A DNA stretch of 64,000 nucleotides. Source: Sphingomonas_D zeicaulis. Its GTDB lineage: Bacteria; Pseudomonadota; Alphaproteobacteria; Sphingomonadales; Sphingomonadaceae. The translations under genes were made by a program, and so were the position numbers. Shown here in pieces: positions 43,855-52,250 of the stretch (within the stretch, counting starts at the first letter, position 1; every line of letters begins with the position of its first letter). The stretch spans positions 1,116,001-1,180,000 of the forward strand of contig NZ_JBNPXQ010000001.1 of assembly GCF_050433225.1 (NCBI RefSeq). The letters are read 5' to 3'. The notes below the pieces were generated by a model, which made no database searches, had not been told where the DNA came from, and saw nothing but the letters and a program-made list of their open reading frames with translations.

Positions 43855-46266
43855 TTAGAACTTATAGCCGACCGAAAAGATCAACTGCCGGGGCGGGATG
43901 AAGGTCTCCATCACCTGCGCGCTGCCATAGGGATCGGAGAAGCGCGAGTTCACGCCATCCTTGTTGAACAGGTTGGTGGCGCGGAAGGTGAAGTTCACGC
44001 CCGGATCCTCGAGTTCATAACGGAGCATCACGTTGACCTGGCTGTAGGAGGGCGTGGTGTCGATGCCGGAGTCGTTGAACAGGCGGTACTGATATTTGCC
44101 GCGGTAGATATATTGCGCGCGGGCGGTGACCAGGCCGGGGCCGACGTCGGCGGTATAGGTCGCCGCGATATTGCCCTGCCAGCGCGGCAGCTTGGGCACG
44201 CGATTACCGTTGATGTTGCGGCGGGCGCCATCGCGGGCCACCGAGGCGGCGTAGAAGTTTGTCCAGAACAGATAGTCGGGATAGCCCGCGGCGATCTGCG
44301 CGGCGCTGGCATCACTCGGATCGAGCGCGAAATAGTCCGAGGTGAACTTGCCTTCCAGCCAGGAAAGCGATGTATCGAAGCGCAACTGCTGCGTAGCGAG
44401 CCACGATCCTTCGACCTCGACGCCGTAGACGCGGGCCTTGGGTGCGTTGGAAATGCCTTCACCGAACAGCACCGGATCCTCTTCGAGGAACTGCATGTTC
44501 TTGTAATTGTAGAGGAAGGCTGATCCGTTCAACTGCACGCTGTTGCCGAGGAAGCGGTTCTTGGTGCCGATTTCGAACGAGTCGACCGTCTCCGCCTTGT
44601 AGTTCGGCTGGATCGCGTCGGTCCAACCGAAGATGTAATAGGCGCTGTTGCCCGACGAGGCGGAACTGTTGATGCCGCCCGGCTTGAAGCCGCGGGTATA
44701 GCTTGCATAGACCATGTTCTGCGGCGTGAACTGATAGTCCAGCGCCAGCTTGCCGGTCCATTCATCAGCCGAGCGCGGGCTGGTCGGCGCCGGCTGCAGG
44801 TAATTGCCCGAGGTCGCGTCGGTCGATCCACCCGATGCGCTCGAATAGAGCCCCTTGGCGCTGTCATGATTGTAGCGGACGCCTGCGGTCAGCTTAAGCT
44901 GGTCGGTGAAATCATAGGTCGCCTGCCCGAACACCGCCCACAGTTCACGCTTGATCTGCGAGAGTTCGGCGAAGGTCAGCGTCGAGATTTCCGGGCTGTT
45001 GTAGGGCGTGTCGATCGGCAGCGGCGGCCGCAGAATGTTGGCGTCGTTGGCGCGATACTCGACGATATACTGGTCGTTGGTCGATTGCAGATAGACGCCG
45101 CCGGCGACCCACTGGAACGGTCCGTTGCCTGAGGAGGAGAAGTTGATCTCCTGTGTCCAGCTCTTGGTATCGGTCTGCCACAGCGCGACGTGGTCGTAGC
45201 GGTTGCCGGTGAAGCTGATCGGGCTGTAGGTCAGGTCGTAGAACAGGTCGGCGGTCAGGCCGTCGCCGTCCCAGGCCTGCTCGCTGTGCAGCTTCTGGTA
45301 GCTGGTGATCGCCTTGAACACCGCGAAAGGCAGGTTCCACTTCAGCGTGGCGGTGTAGAGTTCGGTCTCCACCACCGAGCGGCCGGTATAATCCTGCGTC
45401 AGGATGCGCGGATCGGGCTCCGGATCGAGAATGTTCTTCTGCGCGGGACCGTGCGTGTCGCTGTCATACTGGATGGTGTTGAGCGTGATCGAGAAGTCGC
45501 TGGTCGGCTGCCAGATCGCGCCCACGCGCCAGCCGAGTTCGTCGGCATCGTCCAGTTCATATTTCTCGAAGCCGGGCACGCCTGTCGCATAGGCATAGCC
45601 GTCATGCTTCATGTACTGGATCGCACCGCGCACCGCCAAGGTCTCCCCGATCGGCACGTTGATCGCGGCATCGCCCTCGAACCAGCCATGATTGCCGGCG
45701 CCGATATTGGCCTTGCCGGTCAGCTCGTCGGGCGAGGGCGCGATCGACACGACGTTGATCGTGCCGCCGGTCGAACCCTGGCCGAACAAGGTGCCCTGCG
45801 GGCCGCGCAGAACCTCGACTTGAGCCACGTCGATGAACGCCGCGCTCGCCGCGATCGAGTTGAAGATATAGGCGCCGTCGACATGGTAGGAGACGCCCGG
45901 CTGGGTGTTGGTGTTCTCCGGCGTTTCCGAACCGATGCCGCGGATCGAGATGATCCGCTCGCCGCCGCCGCTGCGCGCGACGACGAGGCCGGGCACGCTG
46001 CCGTTGAGGCCGGTGATGTCGGTGATGTTGGCGGCCTTCAGCGCATCCGCGGTAATCGCGGTGACCGAAAGCGGCGCCTGCTGCAGGTTGACGTCGCGCC
46101 GCTCGGCGGTGACGACGATCTCCGCGAGTTCGCCAGGCTCTGCGGGTGCCGCTGCGGGTTCTGGTGCCGGAGCTGCCTCCTCTGCCCGGGCGGCTCCCGC
46201 GGTGAACGCGAGCAGCGACACGCCCGCAGCCAGTACGCACCAGCTCTTATGAATCTGTCTTGCCAT
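43855..46266 (-). CDS. TonB-dependent outer-membrane receptor
   Basis: 803 residues from the ATG at 46266; the upstream 25 codons of open frame are not signal-like. Signal peptide residues ~1-28 (VLAAGVSLLAFTAGAARA), then an Ala/Pro/Glu linker and TonB box IVVTAER. The plug has IISIRGIGSETPENTN and VEVLRGPQGTLFGQGSTGGT. The barrel ends LIFSVGYKF with terminal Phe. The closest type is the siderophore/small-molecule receptor group so abundant in sphingomonads; the ligand is unknown. It stands alone on its strand. Confidence 0.96.
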   Translation of the reverse strand: MARQIHKSWCVLAAGVSLLAFTAGAARAEEAAPAPEPAAAPAEPGELAEIVVTAERRDVNLQQAPLSVTAITADALKAANITDITGLNGSVPGLVVARSGGGERIISIRGIGSETPENTNTQPGVSYHVDGAYIFNSIAASAAFIDVAQVEVLRGPQGTLFGQGSTGGTINVVSIAPSPDELTGKANIGAGNHGWFEGDAAINVPIGETLAVRGAIQYMKHDGYAYATGVPGFEKYELDDADELGWRVGAIWQPTSDFSITLNTIQYDSDTHGPAQKNILDPEPDPRILTQDYTGRSVVETELYTATLKWNLPFAVFKAITSYQKLHSEQAWDGDGLTADLFYDLTYSPISFTGNRYDHVALWQTDTKSWTQEINFSSSGNGPFQWVAGGVYLQSTNDQYIVEYRANDANILRPPLPIDTPYNSPEISTLTFAELSQIKRELWAVFGQATYDFTDQLKLTAGVRYNHDSAKGLYSSASGGSTDATSGNYLQPAPTSPRSADEWTGKLALDYQFTPQNMVYASYTRGFKPGGINSSASSGNSAYYIFGWTDAIQPNYKAETVDSFEIGTKNRFLGNSVQLNGSAFLYNYKNMQFLEEDPVLFGEGISNAPKARVYGVEVEGSWLATQQLRFDTSLSWLEGKFTSDYFALDPSDASAAQIAAGYPDYLFWTNFYAASVARDGARRNINGNRVPKLPRWQGNIAATYTADVGPGLVTARAQYIYRGKYQYRLFNDSGIDTTPSYSQVNVMLRYELEDPGVNFTFRATNLFNKDGVNSRFSDPYGSAQVMETFIPPRQLIFSVGYKF

Positions 46267-46741
46267 GGAAGACCCCCCGGAATCTTGTTGCTTTGCCCTC
46301 TCCGGCTGCGGTCTGATTTTGCTGGTCACCGCTTGCATCAAATCTGTTCTGCGAACGGCATGGGGTCTTGAGCCCCGGCGAATAAGAAATTGACGGCGAT
46401 GCGACCCGCATGTGCCAAGAAACCGTCATGAACCGCTGCTAGGTGCCGCCATTTTTCCGCGTGGGTGGCGGGTAGGGCCCGCGGCGCGGTGCTTTTGATC
46501 GTGCGACGGCCAATTGACGGCGGCTGCCCGCCGGGCAGGGGCGATGTCGAGCGTGCTCGTGCCGGCTCATGGATCGCAAAATGGGGTTCGTGCGCCTGCG
46601 CCAAAGTCGCAAGGGGGCTGGCGACAAGTCTCTCCGCCGGTCGCGGCCTCTGCCCCGCCGGCCGCGACATGGGGCACGGCGGCTCTTGTCTGCGCGCCTG
46701 TTCTGCAGGAACCTGTCGGGCGAGACGCTTCCGGGGAGGTC
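46267..46741. other. Intergenic stretch without a convincing gene
   Basis: This gap lies between the divergent TonB receptor and lipoprotein genes. Several open frames cross it on both strands, but they are Arg/Pro-rich and lack family-like sequence or well-placed ribosome binding sites. It must hold the two divergent promoters. No RNA gene is apparent. Confidence 0.5.
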
Positions 46742-47473
46742 ATGATGTTGACGCGCCGCGCATTGCTGGGGAACGGATTGCTGCTGCCCGCCGCTTTGGC
46801 GCTTCCAGCCTGTGGCAGCGATAGCGATGATGCCAGCAAGGCAGCGGCAAACCTCCTCACCACGCAAGCGCCGCAGGCCGCCGCGAAGCCGGCCTGGCAT
46901 CTGGAGGGTGATTCCTATGTCGCCCGTCGCGGCAAGCGGCTGTTCCTTGGCTATTTCATCGAGGAAGCGCTGGGCGAGACGGTCGAGAACGGCGCCGTCA
47001 GTGGTGCCAGCTTCCGCCAGATCGGTGATCGCATCCTGGCTGCGACCGCATTGCGCGCCAACCCCCTGCTGATCTGGGATGGTGCCGCGGTCGGCCGTAA
47101 ACTGGGTTCGATCGACATGGAGTTGGGCGTGGTAGACGAGATCGTCCGCTTCAAGGCGCCCAGCAAGAACTGGCTGCTGGTTCCATCCGTGGTGACGCGC
47201 GAGCAGCCCAACGCTGAACAGGTCTGCAAGGATATGGCGGCGCTGCGTGATGCCCTCGTCTCCGAATATGGCCAGATCCACGTCTTCGATGCATTGCCGG
47301 TCCTGCAAGGTTTGGCGAACGGCACCGATAGCGATCGCGCCGACATCAGTGCCGGCCTCGTGCCGGGGTCGGTGCTGATCGACGGACGCCATCTTGGCGA
47401 GGCGGGGCTGGCGGCGGTCGGCAACGCATTGACGAAGCCGGGCGGGCCAATGGCGGCTGTGCGCGACCTTTGA
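46742..47473 (+). CDS. Putative lipoprotein with SGNH-hydrolase-like motifs
   Basis: 243 residues from the ATG at 46742, with GGGGAGGT just upstream; the frame is open back to 46514 but without a signal. Residues 1-23 (TRRALLGNGLLLPAALALPA) form a leader ending at C24 in a lipobox-like LPAC. GDS at residues 56-58 and DGRH at 214-217 sit where block I and block V (DxxH) of SGNH hydrolases would be, and VSGASFRQ could be block II. A clear GxND block is not visible. A lipid-anchored esterase-like role is possible; I do not recognise the protein otherwise. It ends one base before the convergent LuxR gene. Confidence 0.72.
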   Translation: MMLTRRALLGNGLLLPAALALPACGSDSDDASKAAANLLTTQAPQAAAKPAWHLEGDSYVARRGKRLFLGYFIEEALGETVENGAVSGASFRQIGDRILAATALRANPLLIWDGAAVGRKLGSIDMELGVVDEIVRFKAPSKNWLLVPSVVTREQPNAEQVCKDMAALRDALVSEYGQIHVFDALPVLQGLANGTDSDRADISAGLVPGSVLIDGRHLGEAGLAAVGNALTKPGGPMAAVRDL

Positions 47474-47474
47474 C

Positions 47475-48542
47475 CTAGCCCAGCACCGCCACGCTGGTCA
47501 GCACCAGCCGCACCAGATCCGCCTGACCGCGCGTGCCGGTCTTGGCGTAGAGCAGCTTCGAATAATTGCGTGCGGTCTCTATCGTGAGGCCAAGCATTGG
47601 TGCAGCCTCCGCAAGGCTGTGCCCATCCGCCAGCAGCAGCGCCAGCCGTGCCTCGCCGACCGCCAGCCCGTGCAGCTTGGCCAGAAGCGGGGCGTGGTGT
47701 GGCCCGGTCGGTGGCTGGCTGCGCGACAATGCGACGAGTGCGGGGAGGGCGAGCGCCGCGAGTGGCTGTTCCGGAACGGGAACCGCGACGATCCGCGCGC
47801 CATCGTCGGTATCGAGGTCGATCGCCTCGGGCGCATGGTCGGGATGCTCGGCAAAGGCGTGGGCGGCGCGGGTGACCGCGCGGTCGGCATCGACCGAGCC
47901 CGCGGTCAGCCGCCGGCCGATGCTTTCGCTGCCCGAGCCCGCCAGCACCCGCCCCTCGCCATCGAGCGCGCGCCAGCCAATCCCGGCGCGGCGCAGCGCA
48001 TCCTCTGCCACATTGCTACGAAAGCGCGCCTGCTCCAGCGCGAGGAAGTTGCGCAGCGCGATGCCGAGATGGGGGGCGAGCGACCCGATGAGCGCCGCGT
48101 CCGCCGCGCCGAAATCCTCCTTCTGGCGGGAGATCACCACCCACAGGCTCGATCCACCGGGCTCGGTCACGCGCATGAAGCGGCCATAGCGCACCCCGAT
48201 CCGCTCCATATATTCGCGGCGGAAGCGATCGTGGCGCATGTCGGCGGGGTCGATCATTTCCTCGGGCGAATAGACGCGACCAGGCCGGAGCCGATCGTAG
48301 CGGATGGGATCGAGTGCAGCGAGTTCGGCCAATCGCTCTGCCTCCGCGCGGACGTCACGCCCGGCGAAAAGCTGCGTCGCGCGATGCACCGGCGCATCTC
48401 CCTGGCGAAAGATCAGCGATGAATAGTCGGCGCGGGTACGGGCCCGCAGACGCGACAGGAAGGTCTGCCAGCGCGGCTGCTCATGCATGCCTTCGTGCAG
48501 CGAAGTGAGCAGTTCATTCTCGTCGGTGCGGGACAGCGCCAT
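47475..48542 (-). CDS. LuxR-family transcriptional regulator
   Basis: 355 residues from the ATG at 48542, whose GGGAGGT ribosome site is 3-4 bases upstream; an ATG at 48566 would add eight residues but has no such site. The C-terminal ~60 residues are a LuxR/GerE HTH (LTIETARNYSKLLYAKTGTR). The N-terminal ~280 residues contain no receiver domain; they look like a sensory region (YSPEEMIDPADMRHDRFRRE). The start region overlaps an 18-base perfect palindrome. It is divergent from cysD, but a regulatory link to sulfate activation is only a guess. Confidence 0.9.
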   Translation of the reverse strand: MALSRTDENELLTSLHEGMHEQPRWQTFLSRLRARTRADYSSLIFRQGDAPVHRATQLFAGRDVRAEAERLAELAALDPIRYDRLRPGRVYSPEEMIDPADMRHDRFRREYMERIGVRYGRFMRVTEPGGSSLWVVISRQKEDFGAADAALIGSLAPHLGIALRNFLALEQARFRSNVAEDALRRAGIGWRALDGEGRVLAGSGSESIGRRLTAGSVDADRAVTRAAHAFAEHPDHAPEAIDLDTDDGARIVAVPVPEQPLAALALPALVALSRSQPPTGPHHAPLLAKLHGLAVGEARLALLLADGHSLAEAAPMLGLTIETARNYSKLLYAKTGTRGQADLVRLVLTSVAVLG

Positions 48543-48544
48543 AT

Positions 48545-48562
48545 ACCTCCCATATGGGAGGT
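48545..48562. promoter_or_regulatory. 18-bp perfect palindrome overlapping the luxR-type ribosome binding site
   Basis: ACCTCCCATATGGGAGGT is its own reverse complement. On the minus strand its right arm is the Shine-Dalgarno sequence of the luxR-type gene. In RNA it can fold as a 7-base-pair stem with an AUAU loop that hides that site. It may be an autoregulatory operator, an RNA switch or both. Confidence 0.7.
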
Positions 48563-48623
48563 TCATGAAATAGTCACGTCGCTAGGAGGGGCGACGAGCG
48601 CCAAGAACAACGGATATGCCTCA

Positions 48624-49535
48624 ATGCTGGCTACCAAGACATTGACCCACCTCGAACGGCTCGAGGCGGAATCGATCCACATCTTGCGGGAAGTGGTCGC
48701 CGAATGCGAAAAGCCGGTGATGCTCTATTCGGTGGGCAAGGATTCCGCCGTGATGCTTCACCTTGCGCGCAAGGCCTTCTACCCGTCGCCGCCGCCATTT
48801 CCGCTGCTCCATGTCGATACGACGTGGAAGTTCCAGGCGATGTATGAGCTGCGCGACCGGATGGCGCGCGAAAGCGGCATGGAATTGCTCGTCTATCAGA
48901 ACCCCGAAGCGCAGGCGCGCGGGATCAACCCGTTCGATCATGGCGCGCTCCACACCGACATGTGGAAGACGGAGGGGCTGAAGCAGGCGCTGGACCTTTA
49001 CGGCTTCGACGCGGCGTTCGGCGGCGCGCGGCGCGACGAGGAGAAGAGTCGCGCCAAGGAGCGCGTGTTCAGTTTCCGCTCGGCCAATCACCGCTGGGAT
49101 CCGAAGAACCAGCGGCCCGAGCTGTGGAACCTCTACAATGCGAGGAAGGCGAAGGGCGAGTCGATCCGCGTCTTCCCGATCTCGAACTGGACCGAGCTGG
49201 ATATCTGGCAATACATCCAGCTCAACGAGGTGCCGATCGTGCCGCTCTATTTCGCGGCCAAGCGCCCGACCGTGGAGCGGGACGGCATGCTGCTGATGGT
49301 CGATGACGATCGCTTCCCACTGAAGCCGGGCGAGGTGCCCGTCGAGCGCTCGATCCGCTTCCGCACGCTCGGCTGCTACCCGCTGACCGGCGCGGTGGAG
49401 AGCGAGGCGGCAAACCTGTCTGAAGTGATCCAGGAAATGCTGCTGACGACCACATCCGAACGGCAGGGCCGCGCGATCGACAAGGATGCCGGCGGTGCCG
49501 GCATGGAGAAGAAGAAGCAGGAGGGGTATTTCTGA
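48624..49535 (+). CDS. cysD: Sulfate adenylyltransferase subunit 2
   Basis: 303 residues from the ATG at 48624, matching the usual CysD length; the frame is open upstream to 48483 but that part lies across the luxR-type gene. The PP-loop is MLYSVGKDSAVMLHLARKAF. Other family stretches are LLHVDTTWKFQAMYELRD, FGGARRDEEKSRAKERVFSF and PISNWTELDIWQYI. With CysN it makes adenosine 5'-phosphosulfate from sulfate and ATP. It overlaps cysNC by one base (TGATG). Confidence 0.97.
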   Translation: MLATKTLTHLERLEAESIHILREVVAECEKPVMLYSVGKDSAVMLHLARKAFYPSPPPFPLLHVDTTWKFQAMYELRDRMARESGMELLVYQNPEAQARGINPFDHGALHTDMWKTEGLKQALDLYGFDAAFGGARRDEEKSRAKERVFSFRSANHRWDPKNQRPELWNLYNARKAKGESIRVFPISNWTELDIWQYIQLNEVPIVPLYFAAKRPTVERDGMLLMVDDDRFPLKPGEVPVERSIRFRTLGCYPLTGAVESEAANLSEVIQEMLLTTTSERQGRAIDKDAGGAGMEKKKQEGYF

Positions 49536-51451
49536 TGAGCGATACCTTGGAACAGGAAAGCGCCTACCAGGTCGATGCCCTGATCGCCGAAGACATCGAT
49601 GCCTATCTGGAATTGCACCAGCACAAGACGCTGCTGCGCTTCATCACCTGCGGTTCGGTGGACGACGGCAAGTCGACCCTGATCGGGCGGCTGCTCTACG
49701 ACAGCAAGATGATCTTCGAGGATCAGCTCGCAGCGCTGGAGGCGGATTCGAAGCGCGTCGGCACGCAGGGGCAGGAGATCGACTTCGCGCTGCTCGTCGA
49801 TGGCCTCGCCGCCGAGCGCGAGCAGGGTATCACCATCGACGTCGCCTATCGCTTCTTCTCGACCGAGAAGCGTAAGTTCATCGTCGCCGACACGCCGGGG
49901 CATGAGCAGTACACCCGCAACATGGTGACCGGCGCCTCGACCGCCGATCTCGCGGTGATCCTGATCGATGCGCGCAAGGGCGTGCTGACGCAGACGCGGC
50001 GCCATTCCTACCTCGCGCACCTGATCGGCATCCGCAACATCGTGCTCGCGGTGAACAAGATGGATCTGGTCGGCTATGATCAGGCCGTGTTCGACGCGAT
50101 CGTCGCCGATTACCGCGCCTTCGCGGACTCGATCGGTATCGAGAGCTTCGTGCCGATGCCGATCTCGGGCTTCAAGGGCGACAATATCACAGCGCTCTCG
50201 CCCAACACGCCCTGGTATACAGGCCCGGCGCTGATGGAGCATCTCGAGACGGTCGAGCTCGATCAGGTTTCCGATCAGGCGCGGCCGTTCCGTATGCCGG
50301 TGCAATGGGTGAACCGCCCCAATCTCGACTTCCGCGGCTTTTCCGGGCTGATCGGGTCGGGCACGGTCAAGCCGGGCGATGCGGTGCGCGTGCTGCCTTC
50401 GGGCAAGACGAGCACCGTCACCCGGGTCGTCGCGTTCGACGGCGATCTGGAGGAGGGCGTCGCCGGTCAGTCGGTGACACTGACCTTCGCCGACGAGATC
50501 GACTGCAGCCGCGGCGACGTGATCGCCGCCGCCGACGCGCCGCCGCAGGCCGCCGACCAGTTCGAGGCGACGATCGTTTGGATGGCGGACGAGGAGATGC
50601 TGCCGGGCCGGCCCTATTGGCTGAAGCTCGGCACGCAGACGGTGACCGCCAGCATCCAGGCGCCCAAATATCAGGTCAACGTCAACACGATGGAACATCT
50701 GGCGGCGAAGACGCTCGAGCTCAACGCGATCGGCGTCGCCAACCTCTCGACCGACCGCAATCTCGTGTTCGAGCCCTATGCGGACAATCGCAGCCTCGGC
50801 GGCTTCATCCTGATCGACAAGATCACCAACGCCACCGTCGCCGCGGGCATGCTCCACTTCTCGCTGCGCCGCGCGCAGAACGTGCACTGGCAGCCGACCG
50901 ACATCAGCCGCGAGCATCATGGGGCGATCAAGAACCAGAAGCCGGCGGTGCTGTGGTTCACCGGCCTGTCCGGCGCGGGCAAGTCGACGATCGCCAACAT
51001 CGTCGAAAAGAAGCTGGCGCGGATGAACCGCCACACCTTCCTGCTCGACGGCGACAATGTCCGCCACGGCCTCAACAAGGATCTCGGCTTCACCGATGCC
51101 GACCGCGTCGAGAATATCCGCCGCGTGGGTGAGGTCGCCAAGCTGATGACCGATGCCGGGCTGATCGTGATCACGGCCTTCATCTCGCCGTTCCGGGCGG
51201 AGCGCGACATGGTGCGCCAGATGATGGCGCCCGGCGAGTTTGTCGAGATTCACATCGACACGCCGCTGGCTGATGCCGAGGCGCGCGACGTGAAGGGGCT
51301 CTATGCCAAGGCACGGCGTGGCGATCTCAAGAACTTCACCGGCATCGACAGCCCCTATGAGCCCCCCGAGGATCCGGAAATCCGCATCGACACGACCAGC
51401 CTGACGCCCGAACAGGCGGCCGACCTGATCGTCGCGAGGCTGATCCCATGA
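49535..51451 (+). CDS. cysNC: Bifunctional sulfate adenylyltransferase subunit 1 / adenylylsulfate kinase
   Basis: 638 residues, a fusion of CysN and CysC. The GTPase part has the P-loop GSVDDGKST at residues 40-48, DTPGHEQYTRNM and NKMDLVG, then EF-Tu-like barrels. The APS kinase part starts near residue 460, with P-loop GLSGAGKST at 477-485, DGDNVRHGLNKDLGF and FISPFRAERDMVR. It drives sulfate activation with GTP hydrolysis and then makes PAPS. Overlaps both neighbours. Confidence 0.97.
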   Translation: MSDTLEQESAYQVDALIAEDIDAYLELHQHKTLLRFITCGSVDDGKSTLIGRLLYDSKMIFEDQLAALEADSKRVGTQGQEIDFALLVDGLAAEREQGITIDVAYRFFSTEKRKFIVADTPGHEQYTRNMVTGASTADLAVILIDARKGVLTQTRRHSYLAHLIGIRNIVLAVNKMDLVGYDQAVFDAIVADYRAFADSIGIESFVPMPISGFKGDNITALSPNTPWYTGPALMEHLETVELDQVSDQARPFRMPVQWVNRPNLDFRGFSGLIGSGTVKPGDAVRVLPSGKTSTVTRVVAFDGDLEEGVAGQSVTLTFADEIDCSRGDVIAAADAPPQAADQFEATIVWMADEEMLPGRPYWLKLGTQTVTASIQAPKYQVNVNTMEHLAAKTLELNAIGVANLSTDRNLVFEPYADNRSLGGFILIDKITNATVAAGMLHFSLRRAQNVHWQPTDISREHHGAIKNQKPAVLWFTGLSGAGKSTIANIVEKKLARMNRHTFLLDGDNVRHGLNKDLGFTDADRVENIRRVGEVAKLMTDAGLIVITAFISPFRAERDMVRQMMAPGEFVEIHIDTPLADAEARDVKGLYAKARRGDLKNFTGIDSPYEPPEDPEIRIDTTSLTPEQAADLIVARLIP

Positions 51452-52197
51452 GCGCTGCGCTGACCGATGGCGAGCTCGCAGCGCACCTCGCCGAGACGGC
51501 CGGCCGCATCCTGCTCGCGGTGCGCGACAGTGGGCTGTTCCCCGGCAAGGCGCTGGGCGTGGCGGGAGACCAGACCGCCAACCAGTTCCTCTGTCACGCC
51601 CTGCGGGCGCAGCGCCCTGAGGATGGCCTGCTCTCCGAGGAAGAGAAGGACAATGACGATCGGCTCGGCCGGGCGCGCGTGTGGATCGTCGACCCGGTCG
51701 ACGGCACTCGCGAATATGGCGAAGAGCGGGAGGATTGGGCGGTTCATGTCGGGCTCGCGATCGACGGTGTCGCGACGCTCGGCGCGGTGGCGTTGCCGGG
51801 GCTCGATCTCGTGCTGCGATCCGATCGGCCGCAGCCGCTGCCGCCGGGAAACCAGCCGCCGCGCATGCTGGTCAGCCGCACGCGGCCCGCGCGCGAGGCG
51901 ATCGAGGTTGCCGAGCAGATCGGTGCCGAACTGCTGGCCATGGGCTCCGCAGGCGCCAAGGCGATGGCCGTGGTCCGCGGCGAGGCGGACATCTACTTGC
52001 ACACCGGCGGCCAATATGAGTGGGACAATTGCGCGCCCGCCGCGGTTGCCGCGGCCTATGGCCTTCACGTCAGCCGGGCAGACGGCAGCCCGCTCGTCTA
52101 TAATCGCGAAAACACCTATCTGCCCGACCTGCTGATCTGCCGGCCGGAATATGCCGAGCAGGTGCTGACCGCGTATCGCGGGGTTCTTGCCGACTGA
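51448..52197 (+). CDS. cysQ: 3'(2'),5'-bisphosphate nucleotidase
   Basis: 249 residues of the inositol-monophosphatase-like family. Metal-site marks are LLSEEEKDN and DPVDGTREYGEEREDWAVHV, and the C-terminal GGQYEWDNCAPAAVAAAYGL. It removes 3'-phosphoadenosine 5'-phosphate produced by sulfate assimilation. The ATG overlaps the cysNC stop by four bases, completing a cysD-cysNC-cysQ operon. Confidence 0.95.
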   Translation: MSAALTDGELAAHLAETAGRILLAVRDSGLFPGKALGVAGDQTANQFLCHALRAQRPEDGLLSEEEKDNDDRLGRARVWIVDPVDGTREYGEEREDWAVHVGLAIDGVATLGAVALPGLDLVLRSDRPQPLPPGNQPPRMLVSRTRPAREAIEVAEQIGAELLAMGSAGAKAMAVVRGEADIYLHTGGQYEWDNCAPAAVAAAYGLHVSRADGSPLVYNRENTYLPDLLICRPEYAEQVLTAYRGVLAD

Positions 52198-52250
52198 GGA
52201 TGTGACGCGCGCCCGGACCCTGTTCGCCGGGCCCAGGCGCGCCTGTTACT

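Noticed and set aside
52198..52250. GC-rich inverted repeat after cysQ
   Set aside because: GCGCGCCCGG and CCGGGC/GGCGCGC can pair, but the arms are interrupted and there is no T tract, so a terminator call is not supported.
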